The position numbers and the translations under genes are program-made. Positions 25,244 to 34,316 of a stretch of DNA of 64,000 nucleotides are shown here, piece by piece. Under the pieces are notes generated by a model that ran no database searches, was not told the origin of the DNA, and worked only from the letters and a program-made list of their open reading frames with translations. The stretch spans positions 1 through 64,000 of the forward strand of contig CAKQDN010000004.1 in NCBI GenBank assembly GCA_934229275.1, written 5' to 3'. Source of the DNA: an uncultured Clostridia bacterium. GTDB taxonomy: Bacteria; Bacillota; Clostridia; Christensenellales; Pumilibacteraceae. How positions within the stretch are numbered: the stretch's first letter is position 1; every line of letters starts with the position of its first letter.

Positions 25244-28200
25244 ATGAAAAAACTGCTTAAAAGCAAGACTTTTCTCGGCGCGGTAACGAGCATTGCGCTT
25301 TGCGTCAGCCTTATCGCGGGCGCAACGGTTGCAATCTTTACGAGCGAAGCGGACGTAAACGTCACGGTGACGAGCGCAAAAGTCGGCGTTACGGCAACCG
25401 CCGGGAATCTTAAACTATATTCCGCGGACAATATCGACTTAACGACGCTCACCGGAACGGAAAAAGACCGCACGGAGGAGGGAACGTTTATTAACGGCGG
25501 CACCGCTCTTCTTACGGGCAATTCTCTTAAACTCGACAGGCTTTCCGCCGGCGACAAAGTGACTTTCAATATCGAAGTCGCAAACGAGAGCAACGTCACT
25601 ATTAAATACAGAACGCGGCTTGTCGTCAAGGATAGCGGTCTTTTCGAAGCGCTCGAAGTATCCCTCGGCGGCAAAACGGGCGGCTACGAGAGCGACTGGA
25701 CGGTCATGAGCGACGCAGGGACAATCGATACCATGAATTGCTCGATCGCGCTGCCGATTGCAGCAAACAACGATTATACGGATAAATCGTGCGAAATCAA
25801 GTTCATCGTCGAGGCGATTCAGGGCAACGTGGACGAAAACACCGTAAACACTATCGTCGTAAAGTCTGTTTGCGATAAGCCGGTAGCCGGCGGCGAAGTA
25901 ACGCTGAGCGAAAGCGAGTACGCGGCGCTTAGGCAGGATTACGACTCGGCGAGCAAATATCTTGCGTCCGAAGGCATGAACGTGCAGGTAAGGTTTGACA
26001 GTCAGTCGCATACTCTTATCTTCAGCGGCGTATCCGAGGACGGAACGCAAACGAAAGAAGTTAAAATAAAAGTCAACGTCGAACTGCCTTTCGGAACTCA
26101 TTCTCTAACGGGTAACGGAAACGCAAAGTACGCGGCTTACGATTATGAAAATCTCGCTTATTCGCTTGACGGATCGGCGACGGTCACGGGCAAAAACGGA
26201 GTAAATTTAAGCGGAAATTATGCTTTTTCGGCGCAGATTTATCCGCAGTCGCTTGCTGCCGGCAGCGAGGTGGTTTTCTCGGCGGTTTACGCAAACAACT
26301 ATCAGATCCGTCTGGCACTGCGTGGCGTGGACGAAAGTCATTATCTTATCTTCTCCGACTATAAAGACCGGTCGGGCTTCCTTAACTATAAAGAGCATAT
26401 CGCGTCTGCGGAGTATAACGCGGAGCAGGGCGTGAATATGGGCGTAATAGTAGTCGGCGGCAGCATGGTAATGCTCGTTGACGGCAACGTCGTTTACAGA
26501 AGAACGCTCCCCGAACTTGCTTATACCGAGATGTTTCTTAATACTTACGAGTGCGTCGCGCAAATGAAAAATCTGCAGATCGTATCCGACGAAGCGCAGG
26601 TAAAAACCATGTACGATAATGCGCTCGTGGGTTATAAAGAAAAACTCATCGGCGTTACGCTGATAAACACTAAGGACAATATCGACAAGTTTGTCGAAAA
26701 CTATGACGGAAGCGTGTACGTCAATGGCGCAAATTCAGGCGCAAGAGTAATGGGCGCGCTTTACCAAAGCGGAGTGCCTGTGGGCGGCTACGAATATGCC
26801 GTTTCGGGACATTTAAAGGTAACCGATACGAAAACTAAGGACGGCGCGGCAAGCAAAGTCGAATTCCAGATTGCCAAAAATACGCAAAACTTTGTAAAGT
26901 TCCACCTTTTCCGTTATCCCACAAACAACAGTCTGTACGCATACCCCACGGTAAACGGAACGGCGTTAAAGCAGAAGATTTGCGAAAATAACACCATGCC
27001 GACGGGAACGACATATGAACTCGATTACATATTCGTGTACAGCGGACATGAACTAAAAATGTATTTCAAAGACGGAGTTTATGCCAAAAATTATAAATTT
27101 ACTTACAGTCTGGAAGCAAATTGGGGCTACACGATGTTCGTAATAGCGATGCGGCAGTATTGCAACGTAACTTTCAGCGGTTTCAAAACCTATTACGGCG
27201 ACGATTTCGACGCGCTTGTAAATTCTCTTGAAAGCAGCGCTGATGAAGTGAAACTCTCTGCCGAAAAAGACGCGTATGCAGACAAAAGTTGCTTCGAAAG
27301 CGGCAATACCGGTACTTATTATAAAAACGAAAGCGCGTACGGTAAAGCGTTTGCTTATAAGGACGGCGCGGCTGTAAACGGAGAATACTGGCTGGTTTCG
27401 GGCAGAATGAAGTTCGGAGAATACGCCGCGTGGACGCAGGGCGAACTGTGCGCGTATGCGGACGAAACGCACGCCGTTCGGTATGTGTTCGAGTACACGG
27501 GTTCGGCTTATCAGGTCTTTCACGAAATCAAAAACGGCACCGATAACTGGACGGGGTACACGCTGCTAGTAAGGCCTCAGGCGAAAAACGCCGCTACCAT
27601 GAATTTCACGCTCGTAAATCACGGCGGCAAAACTTCGCTGCTTATAGACGGCTACGTCTATCACACCGCGGAATTCGAATTTTTGAAAAACGCTGCGGCA
27701 ACCGTAGGCGGCAAGGGAGGTACTTTGATTTTGAAAAACATGACGGCAAACACGGATAAACAACATGTGGAGAAATTTGCAAGCACGATGAAAGATTATA
27801 CTTACGTTTCGCCTTACGAATCGAGAATCAACGAACTGGCTGAAAAATATAAATCTCCCAAAACAGGCGGCGTGCTTATAATGGGCTCGAGCACCATGGA
27901 TTATTGGAGCAATTGGCAGACCGACATCGGCGGCAGACTCGGCTACAACGTCGGTATCGGCGGAACGATCGTAGAGGATTGGCTCTACGCTTACGACAAA
28001 CTCGTAAAACCGTTCAATCCGTCGACTATTCTGATATATCTGGGCGGCAACAATATCAACAACATGGGTCATACCGGAAAATATGCCGAAGGTTTGATGG
28101 AACAATTGCTGAACAAAATGCATGCCGATTTCCCCACCGCCAAAATTTACTATATCTATTCCATGGCGGTGCCGAGTTGCTATAAAAACGGCAAATTCAA

Positions 28201-28402
28201 CACCGAGTACGGCGCGTTTATAGAAAAAATGAAAGCGCTCGTGAAAGACACCGATTGGCTCAGCGGTATAGACACGTTCGATCGTTTAACGCAGGACGGC
28301 GAGGTGAGAAAAGATCTCTACAGACCCGACGGCATACATCTGAACGAAGACGGCTACAAACTGTTCGCGGAAATAATAAACGCCGCCGTTTTCAACAAAT
28401 AA
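25244..28402 (+). CDS. Large secreted protein: TasA/camelysin-like N-terminus, beta-sandwiches, SGNH hydrolase
   Basis: The 1052-residue protein starts with a signal segment (about residues 8-31) leading into ATVAIFTSEADVNVTVTSAK, which resembles the SipW-dependent start of TasA and camelysin. A matching beta domain follows (about 40-200), with GDKVTFNIEVANESNVTIKY. The middle (about 280-850) holds three similar lectin-like beta-sandwich segments. The C-terminus (about 870-1050) is an SGNH/GDSL esterase: MGSST with the Ser, GIGGT, GGNN with the Asn, and RPDGIHLNEDGY with the Asp-His pair. It is probably a carbohydrate deacetylase or esterase shown outside the cell. No anchor is visible. It is divergent from an AraC regulator. 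No sipW gene is seen in the window. Confidence 0.82.
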   Translation: MKKLLKSKTFLGAVTSIALCVSLIAGATVAIFTSEADVNVTVTSAKVGVTATAGNLKLYSADNIDLTTLTGTEKDRTEEGTFINGGTALLTGNSLKLDRLSAGDKVTFNIEVANESNVTIKYRTRLVVKDSGLFEALEVSLGGKTGGYESDWTVMSDAGTIDTMNCSIALPIAANNDYTDKSCEIKFIVEAIQGNVDENTVNTIVVKSVCDKPVAGGEVTLSESEYAALRQDYDSASKYLASEGMNVQVRFDSQSHTLIFSGVSEDGTQTKEVKIKVNVELPFGTHSLTGNGNAKYAAYDYENLAYSLDGSATVTGKNGVNLSGNYAFSAQIYPQSLAAGSEVVFSAVYANNYQIRLALRGVDESHYLIFSDYKDRSGFLNYKEHIASAEYNAEQGVNMGVIVVGGSMVMLVDGNVVYRRTLPELAYTEMFLNTYECVAQMKNLQIVSDEAQVKTMYDNALVGYKEKLIGVTLINTKDNIDKFVENYDGSVYVNGANSGARVMGALYQSGVPVGGYEYAVSGHLKVTDTKTKDGAASKVEFQIAKNTQNFVKFHLFRYPTNNSLYAYPTVNGTALKQKICENNTMPTGTTYELDYIFVYSGHELKMYFKDGVYAKNYKFTYSLEANWGYTMFVIAMRQYCNVTFSGFKTYYGDDFDALVNSLESSADEVKLSAEKDAYADKSCFESGNTGTYYKNESAYGKAFAYKDGAAVNGEYWLVSGRMKFGEYAAWTQGELCAYADETHAVRYVFEYTGSAYQVFHEIKNGTDNWTGYTLLVRPQAKNAATMNFTLVNHGGKTSLLIDGYVYHTAEFEFLKNAAATVGGKGGTLILKNMTANTDKQHVEKFASTMKDYTYVSPYESRINELAEKYKSPKTGGVLIMGSSTMDYWSNWQTDIGGRLGYNVGIGGTIVEDWLYAYDKLVKPFNPSTILIYLGGNNINNMGHTGKYAEGLMEQLLNKMHADFPTAKIYYIYSMAVPSCYKNGKFNTEYGAFIEKMKALVKDTDWLSGIDTFDRLTQDGEVRKDLYRPDGIHLNEDGYKLFAEIINAAVFNK

Positions 28403-28450
28403 AACATCGCCGCGTAATCGTTTCGCGCCAAAAACTCACTAAAATCACCA

Positions 28451-28615
28451 AAAAAAGGACAGTCCCCCAATGAAATGCCCCCCAAATGTTAGATACTCTT
28501 GGGGAATTTCAAGAATATTAAATCAAATCAAACAGCGAGTTCGTAACGTAAAGAGTCCGAAAATTAGTGTTCCCATTAGGGATTGTAAAAAAGCAATTAA
28601 TTTAATGGGGACACC
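28451..28615. repeat. Possible degenerate MITE- or REP-like element
   Basis: Two inverted repeats lie in a gene-free gap of 573 bases. The first pairs 28471-28485 with 28499-28511 (TGAAAT and CCCCAA arms). The second pairs GTGTTCCCATTA at 28567 with TAATGGGGACAC at 28603, with one mismatch. The ends show GGACAGTCCCC and GGGGACACC, a style common at the edges of small transposon-derived elements. A short open frame here matches nothing I know and is probably not coding. Confidence 0.4.
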
Positions 28616-28625
28616 TGCAAGCGGT

Positions 28626-28659
28626 AAAAGACTCGAAGTTGTGAAGCTTCGAGTCTTTT
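28626..28659. terminator. Strong bidirectional hairpin terminator
   Basis: AAAAGACTCGAAG and CTTCGAGTCTTTT form a perfect 13 bp stem with an eight-base loop. It probably ends transcription from the SGNH gene, more than 200 bases upstream. Confidence 0.8.
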
Positions 28660-28850
28660 GTTATGTCAATTAGCGCGATAAAAAGGAAATTCAATTAAAT
28701 TTCACAATCTTTATGTCATAAACGTTTGACAAATCAATTTTGCAGTGGTATCCGTGAAAAGCGACCGCATTACGCTTTTGCCGTTCGAAACCGCGTTGGT
28801 TAAGTTTAAATGACGTTATCGGGAAAATCGTTTCATTTTTACGAAGAGAC

Positions 28851-28879
28851 TTGCATTTCTGCGGAAGACGTGCTACAAT
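28851..28879 (+). promoter_or_regulatory. Promoter of the GH43-GNAT pair
   Basis: TTGCAT at 28851-28856 and TACAAT at 28874-28879 have a 17 bp spacer, and TGC precedes the -10 (extended -10). Confidence 0.7.
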
Positions 28880-28975
28880 TATAAAAGACGAGCGAAGTGC
28901 GGCGATGTAATCGATTGAACGGACGTCGGCTTTGCGCGAAGAATCGCAAGTTCATAAATTGTAAGGAGAAAAAAC

Positions 28976-29881
28976 ATGAAAATCATAGGTTACGAAAGGG
29001 GCGGAACGCGCGATCCGTGGATATTTTACCGTGACGGATACTTTTATCATTGCTTTTCGCGCGCAGGCGGAATAGCGGTAAGTAAATCGAAGACGTTAGA
29101 GGGCTTGGCAACCGCCGAACCGGTCGTCGTATACGTTCCCGAAAGCGGCAAACCGTACAGCAAGGAGTTGTGGGCGCCCGAACTGCACATAATCGACGAG
29201 AAATGCTATATTTACGTTGCGTGCGACGACGGTAATAATTGCAATCACCGTATGTACGTTTTGTACAACGACAGCGCCGATCCGCAAGCCGAATACAAAT
29301 TGAAAGGCAAAATTTTCGACAGAACGGACAAATGGGCGATCGACGGCACGGTGTTAAAGTACGGCGGCAAACTGTACTTTGCCTGGTCGGGCTGGGAAGG
29401 CGACATAAACACTATGCAGAACATATACATCGCCGAAATGAGCGACCCGTTCACGATTTGCTCGGACAGAGTGCTTATTTCCACGCCGCAACTCGACTGG
29501 GAACTGCACGGCGCAAACGGCACTCTGCATCACCCTTATATAAACGAGGGACCTGTATTTTTGCAGCGCAACGGAAAACTGTACCTTATTTACTCCGCGT
29601 CGGGCAGTTGGTGCAACGATTATTGCCTCGGAAGGCTCGATTTTCTCGGCGGAGATATATTAAAGCCCGAAAACTGGGTAAAGGAAAAAACCTGTCAGTT
29701 CGCGCGCACGGAGGACATAAAAGGACCGGGGCACTGCTCGTTCTTCGAAAAGGACGGCGTTACGTTCATGGCTTACCACGCGTTCCGCGAGGATGAAAAG
29801 TACGGCTGGGGTTCGGCGGACACGCGCGTCCAGCCCATAAAATGGGAAAACGACGTCCCCGTTCTCGGCATACCGGAGTAA
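28976..29881 (+). CDS. GH43-family glycoside hydrolase
   Basis: The 301-residue protein is a five-bladed propeller enzyme with the three GH43 acids: the base Asp13 in GGTRDPWIF, the pKa-modulating Asp in AIDGTV (about 122) and the acid Glu in NEGPVF (about 191). ELWAPELH (about 64) is also typical. GH43 enzymes remove arabinose or xylose from plant polysaccharides. No signal peptide is present, so it works on imported oligosaccharides. AAGGAGAA precedes the ATG, and a GNAT acetyltransferase gene follows 9 bases after the stop. Confidence 0.88.
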   Translation: MKIIGYERGGTRDPWIFYRDGYFYHCFSRAGGIAVSKSKTLEGLATAEPVVVYVPESGKPYSKELWAPELHIIDEKCYIYVACDDGNNCNHRMYVLYNDSADPQAEYKLKGKIFDRTDKWAIDGTVLKYGGKLYFAWSGWEGDINTMQNIYIAEMSDPFTICSDRVLISTPQLDWELHGANGTLHHPYINEGPVFLQRNGKLYLIYSASGSWCNDYCLGRLDFLGGDILKPENWVKEKTCQFARTEDIKGPGHCSFFEKDGVTFMAYHAFREDEKYGWGSADTRVQPIKWENDVPVLGIPE

Positions 29882-29890
29882 AAACGAAAA

Positions 29891-30394
29891 ATGAACGTCG
29901 AAGAGATGTCTAAAACTTACCTCGTGCGAAAACTAACAAGCGCGGATACGGACGAGGTTTTTGCTCTGTGCGAAAAAAATCCGCTTTATTACGAATACCG
30001 TCCGCCGTTCGTCACGAAAAGCGGAATAGAGGAAGATATGCGCGCGTTGCCGCCCGGAAAGAGTGAGCGAGACAAATATTACGTCGGTTTTTCAGGCGAG
30101 AGCGGACTTGTTGCCGTCGCCGACGTTATTGCCGCCTACCCGAACGAACAAACGGCGTTTATCGGCTTTTTCATGACCGCCGCACGCGTTCAGAATAAAG
30201 GCGTCGGAAGCGCAATCGTAAACGAACTGTGCGAATTTTTTAAAGACGCAGGATTTTACTCCGTTCGGCTCGGCTATGTGAAAGATAATCCGCAGGCGCG
30301 CGCTTTCTGGCTTAAAAACGGCTTCGTTCCGACCGGCGAAGTTTTTGCTCGCCCGGACTGCGTTATTGCCGCGGCAGTCAGACGTTTAAGATAG
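29891..30394 (+). CDS. GNAT-family N-acetyltransferase
   Basis: The 167-residue protein has the GNAT acetyl-CoA motif QNKGVGSAI (about residue 104), with a preceding beta strand FIGFFMT and the C-terminal RAFWLKNGF segment. The substrate is not recognisable. It is the second gene after GH43 with little space for a ribosome site; the start could be the ATG at 29891 or the one at 29906. It may act on an amino sugar or have no link to GH43 beyond co-transcription. Confidence 0.8.
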   Translation: MNVEEMSKTYLVRKLTSADTDEVFALCEKNPLYYEYRPPFVTKSGIEEDMRALPPGKSERDKYYVGFSGESGLVAVADVIAAYPNEQTAFIGFFMTAARVQNKGVGSAIVNELCEFFKDAGFYSVRLGYVKDNPQARAFWLKNGFVPTGEVFARPDCVIAAAVRRLR

Positions 30395-30421
30395 CGACTG
30401 CGCGATAACGGAGGAAAATAG

Positions 30422-30461
30422 AAAAACGCAGCGAAAAGCAGATGATTCGTTGCGTTTTTTT
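30422..30461. terminator. Bidirectional terminator between GNAT and AraC genes
   Basis: AAAAACGCAGCGAA and TTCGTTGCGTTTTT form a stem with one mismatch and T-rich/A-rich flanks. The adjoining genes converge here. Confidence 0.83.
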
Positions 30462-30464
30462 CGT

Positions 30465-31286
30465 TCAGTTGCGGCTTTTTTGCCGCTTGGCGATATATTG
30501 TTTCGGAGATAGCCCCATTATTTTTTTAAAAACTTTCGAAAAGTATAGGGAGTCGCGGTAGCCGATAAGCGCGGCTATTTCGCCCACGCACGTCATTCCG
30601 CGGTCTATAAGAGCGCATGCCGATTGAATCCGAACGGTCGTGACGTACTCGCTTATTCCGACGCCTGCGTTTTTCCGGAACAGGGAGGACAGATATTTTT
30701 GGTTGTACGACATGCGTTCGCTTATGAAGGCAAGCGTAAGATCCGGATTTTCGTAGTTGTCGTCGATGAACTTTTTGAGTTTCAGAAAGGATTGTCGCCG
30801 CTCGTCGCAGTCGGTTTCGGGTGAACGCAGACGTTCGGAAATTTTGGCGAATGTGTACAAAAGAACGCTTTCCGAAATAAGATCGCTGCTTTCCGTGCCG
30901 AACCCGAGTCCGTTAAGCCAGAATTCCTCCGCATCGGCAAAATCGGCGAAATACGGGTTTTGCGGACATATGCCCAGTTTTTCCATAATCATGTTGGCGC
31001 GCGTTCCTATAAAACTTATGTACATATAGCGGATGCCTTCGCTGCTTTCAATGCGGTACGGAGTGCCTGCGAAAGTGAAAAACACGTCGCCGCGTGAAAG
31101 AGTATACGAAAAGTTCGCGCTTAAAAAAACTCCGTTGCCGTCTAAAACGTAGTGCATTTTGTAAAGCGATTCGGTTTTGGTCTTTCCGATATTGCCGGAC
31201 TCGGTTTCCAGTACGAAATTGACCGTGTGGATGGACTGATAGTCCTTGTGGTAGGGAACGAACAGGCATACGTTTTGATCGAACAT
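30465..31286 (-). CDS. AraC-family regulator
   Basis: The 273-residue protein has a cupin-like N-terminal half (about 30-100, with SRGDVFFTFAGTPYRI) and an AraC double helix-turn-helix at about 170-273 that ends with FSKVFKKIMGLSPKQYIAKR, the classic second-helix signature. It is divergent from a Gfo/Idh/MocA oxidoreductase gene whose promoter has two direct ATTCCAT repeats exactly 21 bp apart, the spacing expected for two AraC subunits. It probably activates that gene in response to a sugar or sugar acid. Confidence 0.88.
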   Translation of the reverse strand: MFDQNVCLFVPYHKDYQSIHTVNFVLETESGNIGKTKTESLYKMHYVLDGNGVFLSANFSYTLSRGDVFFTFAGTPYRIESSEGIRYMYISFIGTRANMIMEKLGICPQNPYFADFADAEEFWLNGLGFGTESSDLISESVLLYTFAKISERLRSPETDCDERRQSFLKLKKFIDDNYENPDLTLAFISERMSYNQKYLSSLFRKNAGVGISEYVTTVRIQSACALIDRGMTCVGEIAALIGYRDSLYFSKVFKKIMGLSPKQYIAKRQKSRN

Positions 31287-31349
31287 GATTTCACCTCTAT
31301 GCGTGTATTATAGCATGTCGGCGGCGAAAGTCAATCGAAATCCGACTTT

Positions 31350-31377
31350 ATTCCATATTTTAAGGGAAAAATTCCAT
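31350..31377. promoter_or_regulatory. Probable AraC activator site (direct repeats 21 bp apart)
   Basis: ATTCCAT at 31350-31356 and 31371-31377 are identical direct repeats two helical turns apart. The second touches the -35 box of the next promoter, the usual placement for a class II activator. The divergent AraC gene is the obvious source of the protein. Confidence 0.6.
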
Positions 31378-31405
31378 TGTGCTACACGAAAAGCAGTGAT
31401 ATAAT
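31377..31405 (+). promoter_or_regulatory. Promoter of the Gfo/Idh/MocA gene
   Basis: TATAAT at 31400-31405 is consensus, but the -35 (TTGTGC at 31377-31382, 17 bp spacer) is weak, which fits a promoter that needs an activator. Confidence 0.72.
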
Positions 31406-31438
31406 GTAGCCGTTAAACCCGATGAGGAGGGCATTGAA

Positions 31439-32743
31439 ATGAAAAAGAAAATAAGAATAGGCGTTATGGGCGGCTACCGCGGAATAAGCATGATTCGTTA
31501 TTGCGAAGCGGCGGAAAACGCGTGTCTTGTTGCCGTATGCGACAAAAATCCGGAAGTGCTGAAAACGGTTAAAGAGAATATCGGCGACGACAACGTGATT
31601 TATTACGATAATTTCGACGAGTTTATAAACCACGATATGGATGCGGTCGTGCTTGCAAACTACGCGACCGAACACGCGCCGTTTGCTATTCGTGCGCTCG
31701 GGAAGGGACTGCATGTGTTTTCGGAAGTGCTGCCCTGTCAGACCATGAAAGAAGCGGTCGAACTTATCGAGGCAGTCGAAAAGTCGGGACTTGTGTATGC
31801 GTACGGCGAAAATTACTGCTATATGAGAGGTCCGTACGAAATGAAAAAACTGTACCGCGAGGGCAGAATCGGCGAACTCGAATACGGCGAATGCGAGTAC
31901 GTTCACAACTGCGAGCCGTTCTGGCACAGCATAACGTACGGCGAAAAAGATCATTGGCGCAACCGTATGTATTCGACTTTCTATTGCACGCACTCGATAG
32001 GTCCGCTGATTCACGCAACCGGACTGCGTCCCGTAAAAGTCACGGGATTCGAAGGCGGTAAAAACGAACGATGTCTGCGTATCGGAAGGAAGAGCGGCTC
32101 TTTCGGAATGGAAACGATAACGCTCGATAACGGAGCGATAATAAAAAGTATTCACGGCTCGCTTTACAAGAATTCCGTGTGGTATTCGATGTACGGCAGC
32201 AAAGGCAGAATGGAAACCGCGAGAGAATCGGCTCATTGCGACGAGTGGGATCGCCTGTACGTTCAGTCGGACGACTTTTCGGGCGCGTACGGCTCGGAAA
32301 AGTACGAAAACTATATTCCCGAAATGCCGAAACTCAAGGGCGCCGACAATTTCGGACACGGCGGCTCGGACTTCTATTCGATGTATAACTTCGTCGAAAA
32401 AATTCTCGGAGATTCGAACGCCGACGTCATAGACGTATATGAGGCAATGGATATGTTTTTGCCGGGTATGTTTGCGTTCCGTTCGATTCTTAAAGGCGGC
32501 GTACCCGTGGATATCCCCGATCTTCGTAATAAAGAAGTGCGCGAAAAGTGGAGAAACGATACCGCCTGCACCGACCCGCAAGTGGCAGGCGACATGCTTC
32601 TTCCCACTAAATTCGGCGGAACTCCCGACATAGACGACGGCGTTTATGAAAATATGAAACGTCTTTGGGATGAGGAATGCGCGTCGAAAGAATCCGAGGG
32701 CTATCTTGCCGACGTGCTGAATCAGGGCAAAAAGAAAGAGTAA
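31439..32743 (+). CDS. Gfo/Idh/MocA-family oxidoreductase
   Basis: The 434-residue protein has an N-terminal NAD(P)-binding Rossmann fold starting with KIRIGVMGGYRGISMIRY and the usual VCDKNPE (about 34). The family EKP motif is replaced by FSEVLPCQ (about 100). The C-terminal half is the substrate-binding alpha/beta domain. These enzymes oxidise or reduce hydroxyl groups of sugars and cyclitols, and some hydrolyse glycosides by an NAD-dependent redox route. GAGGAGG precedes the ATG. It is controlled from a promoter with AraC-type sites and stands beside the divergent AraC gene. The substrate is unknown. Confidence 0.85.
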   Translation: MKKKIRIGVMGGYRGISMIRYCEAAENACLVAVCDKNPEVLKTVKENIGDDNVIYYDNFDEFINHDMDAVVLANYATEHAPFAIRALGKGLHVFSEVLPCQTMKEAVELIEAVEKSGLVYAYGENYCYMRGPYEMKKLYREGRIGELEYGECEYVHNCEPFWHSITYGEKDHWRNRMYSTFYCTHSIGPLIHATGLRPVKVTGFEGGKNERCLRIGRKSGSFGMETITLDNGAIIKSIHGSLYKNSVWYSMYGSKGRMETARESAHCDEWDRLYVQSDDFSGAYGSEKYENYIPEMPKLKGADNFGHGGSDFYSMYNFVEKILGDSNADVIDVYEAMDMFLPGMFAFRSILKGGVPVDIPDLRNKEVREKWRNDTACTDPQVAGDMLLPTKFGGTPDIDDGVYENMKRLWDEECASKESEGYLADVLNQGKKKE

Positions 32744-32782
32744 TTCCGGAAATATTAACTGTCGGAAAGAGGGCATGGGGAG

Positions 32783-32811
32783 TTGACTGTGCGGAGATAC
32801 GGTGGTATAAT
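32783..32811 (+). promoter_or_regulatory. Promoter of the glycerophosphodiesterase gene
   Basis: TTGACT at 32783-32788 and TATAAT at 32806-32811 have a 17 bp spacer. Confidence 0.83.
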
Positions 32812-32856
32812 AGGAGTGTGAAGCGGCGAAAAGTCGCTCGGAAAAGGAGAAAAGAC

Positions 32857-33612
32857 ATGTTATATCAGGCTCACAGGGGAGTGCAGAAAGAATATCCCGA
32901 AAACACCATGGCGTCGGTTCGGGCGGCGAAGGAGCAGGGGTATGACGTAATAGAAATCGACCCTGCGGTTACGAAAGACGGCGTGATAGTGCTTATGCAC
33001 GACGACACGATAAATCGTACGGCGCGAAAGGGCGGACTTGCGCCCGATCGTCCGCTCGACGTCCGCGACGTCACCTTTAAAGAGGCGAACGAGTACGAAT
33101 ACGGCAGTTGGTTCGACCCGAAGTTCGAGGGCGAAAAGTTGCCGACGCTTAAAGAAGTCGTAGGCTATGCCAAAGAAAACGGCATGAGAGTGAAGGTGGA
33201 TAATCGCTATATGCGCTTTTCGGAAGCGGATCTAAATAACTTTTTCGCAATTTTTTCGTACGGAGCGGACAATATCACGTTCAACTGTCCGTCGCTCGAA
33301 CTGGCTAAGGAGATTAAAAAGCGTTTCCCGTTATGCTCGATAGGCTTTGACGGCGTGACCGACGAAGAGGAATTGAAGAAAATTACGACCGCGCTCGGCA
33401 GCGACGTCGAAATATGGATTCCGATACAGGCTCCGCAGACGGAGTGGTGGCAAAAAGAATTCTTAAACGAAAAGAATGCCGCGCTCGTGGCAAAATACGC
33501 AAAACTATGCGTGTTTCTCATTGACAGCGCGGAGGAACTGCGCCGCGTGCTTACGTTTTGCTCGCCGTACGCCATCGAAACGACGGGCGGAGTAAAGCCG
33601 GAAAAGCGGTGA
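32857..33612 (+). CDS. Glycerophosphodiester phosphodiesterase family protein
   Basis: The 251-residue TIM-barrel protein has AHRGVQKEYPENTM with the catalytic His-Arg, EIDPAVTKDG (Glu and Asp metal ligands) and LMHDDTINRT with the second His, all GDPD signatures. It cleaves glycerophosphodiesters to glycerol-3-phosphate and an alcohol. The ATG at 32857 follows AAAGGAGA; a longer reading upstream passes through the promoter and is not used. No signal peptide is present, so it acts on internal deacylated lipids or imported diesters. It has its own promoter and a terminator. Confidence 0.87.
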   Translation: MLYQAHRGVQKEYPENTMASVRAAKEQGYDVIEIDPAVTKDGVIVLMHDDTINRTARKGGLAPDRPLDVRDVTFKEANEYEYGSWFDPKFEGEKLPTLKEVVGYAKENGMRVKVDNRYMRFSEADLNNFFAIFSYGADNITFNCPSLELAKEIKKRFPLCSIGFDGVTDEEELKKITTALGSDVEIWIPIQAPQTEWWQKEFLNEKNAALVAKYAKLCVFLIDSAEELRRVLTFCSPYAIETTGGVKPEKR

Positions 33613-33634
33613 CGAAAAGAGTATTCTATTATAT

Positions 33635-33672
33635 TAAAAAAGAGAGGCAGTCATCGGACCGCTTCTCTTTTT
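33635..33672. terminator. Bidirectional terminator between GDPD and TetR genes
   Basis: AAAAAGAGA and TCTCTTTTT form the base of a stem that continues with GGTC/GACT-type pairs; it separates two converging genes. Confidence 0.78.
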
Positions 33673-33692
33673 GTTATTGCGTTATTAAGCCG

Positions 33693-34316
33693 TTATTTCG
33701 TTTCGCGATTGCCGGGCTTATCGAAAAGACCCGCGATTGCCCGAACGACCACTTCGTACATTGCGTCGTAGTCGATGTAGGGATGCTTGTCGAAAACGCA
33801 CTCGTGGGCGAACGACTGAATGGCGTTCATGGAAAAATGTACTTTCTCGGCGCAATGGTCGGTTTCGACGCCCAGTCCGGTAAGTTTTGCCGTAACGTTA
33901 CGGGTGACGTGGTTTTCGAGTGCGAGAAAACGGTCGGAAACGTCCTTATCCGAAGCGGTAAGAGAGTGCAGCGTTTCGTGCAACCGCGAGTGGCTGACGT
34001 GCTGCTCGATGGTCTTGTTCATAAGGTCGCGGATCAGTTTTTCCGTGTCCACCGGAGCGGACAGCGCGTTTAAGACTTCCATAATGGGGGCGGACACTTC
34101 TTTTAAATATATGTCCAGTACGCACAGAAGAATATCGCGCTTGTCGCTGAAATAGCCGTACACGATACCTGTCGAAACGCCGGCAAGTTTGGCTATTTCC
34201 GGCGTCGTCGAGCCGAAATACCCCTTTTCGGAAAATAATTCGTAGCCCGCGCGTATGATTTTGTTCTTTTTCTCTATCGCGCGGCTTTGCTTGGGTTGTC
34301 TTATCGCAGTTTTCAT
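33693..34316 (-). CDS. TetR-family regulator divergent from feoAB
   Basis: The 207-residue protein has a typical TetR helix-turn-helix (about residues 15-62, with TTPEIAKLAGVSTGIVYGYF) and a helical C-terminal domain containing one HEC and one HCA segment. It lies divergently next to the ferrous iron operon, and two TGAAA-N4-TTTC palindromes lie between them, so control of iron uptake by a TetR protein rather than by Fur is plausible. The promoter TTGACT (34355-34350) and TACAAT (34332-34327) places the start of transcription only about four bases before the ATG, and no ribosome site is visible, so the message may be leaderless. Confidence 0.85.
   Translation of the reverse strand: MKTAIRQPKQSRAIEKKNKIIRAGYELFSEKGYFGSTTPEIAKLAGVSTGIVYGYFSDKRDILLCVLDIYLKEVSAPIMEVLNALSAPVDTEKLIRDLMNKTIEQHVSHSRLHETLHSLTASDKDVSDRFLALENHVTRNVTAKLTGLGVETDHCAEKVHFSMNAIQSFAHECVFDKHPYIDYDAMYEVVVRAIAGLFDKPGNRETK

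Noticed and set aside
28470..28673. A 67-codon open frame as a small protein gene
   Set aside because: It spans both inverted repeats and the terminator hairpin, has no ribosome site and resembles no known protein.
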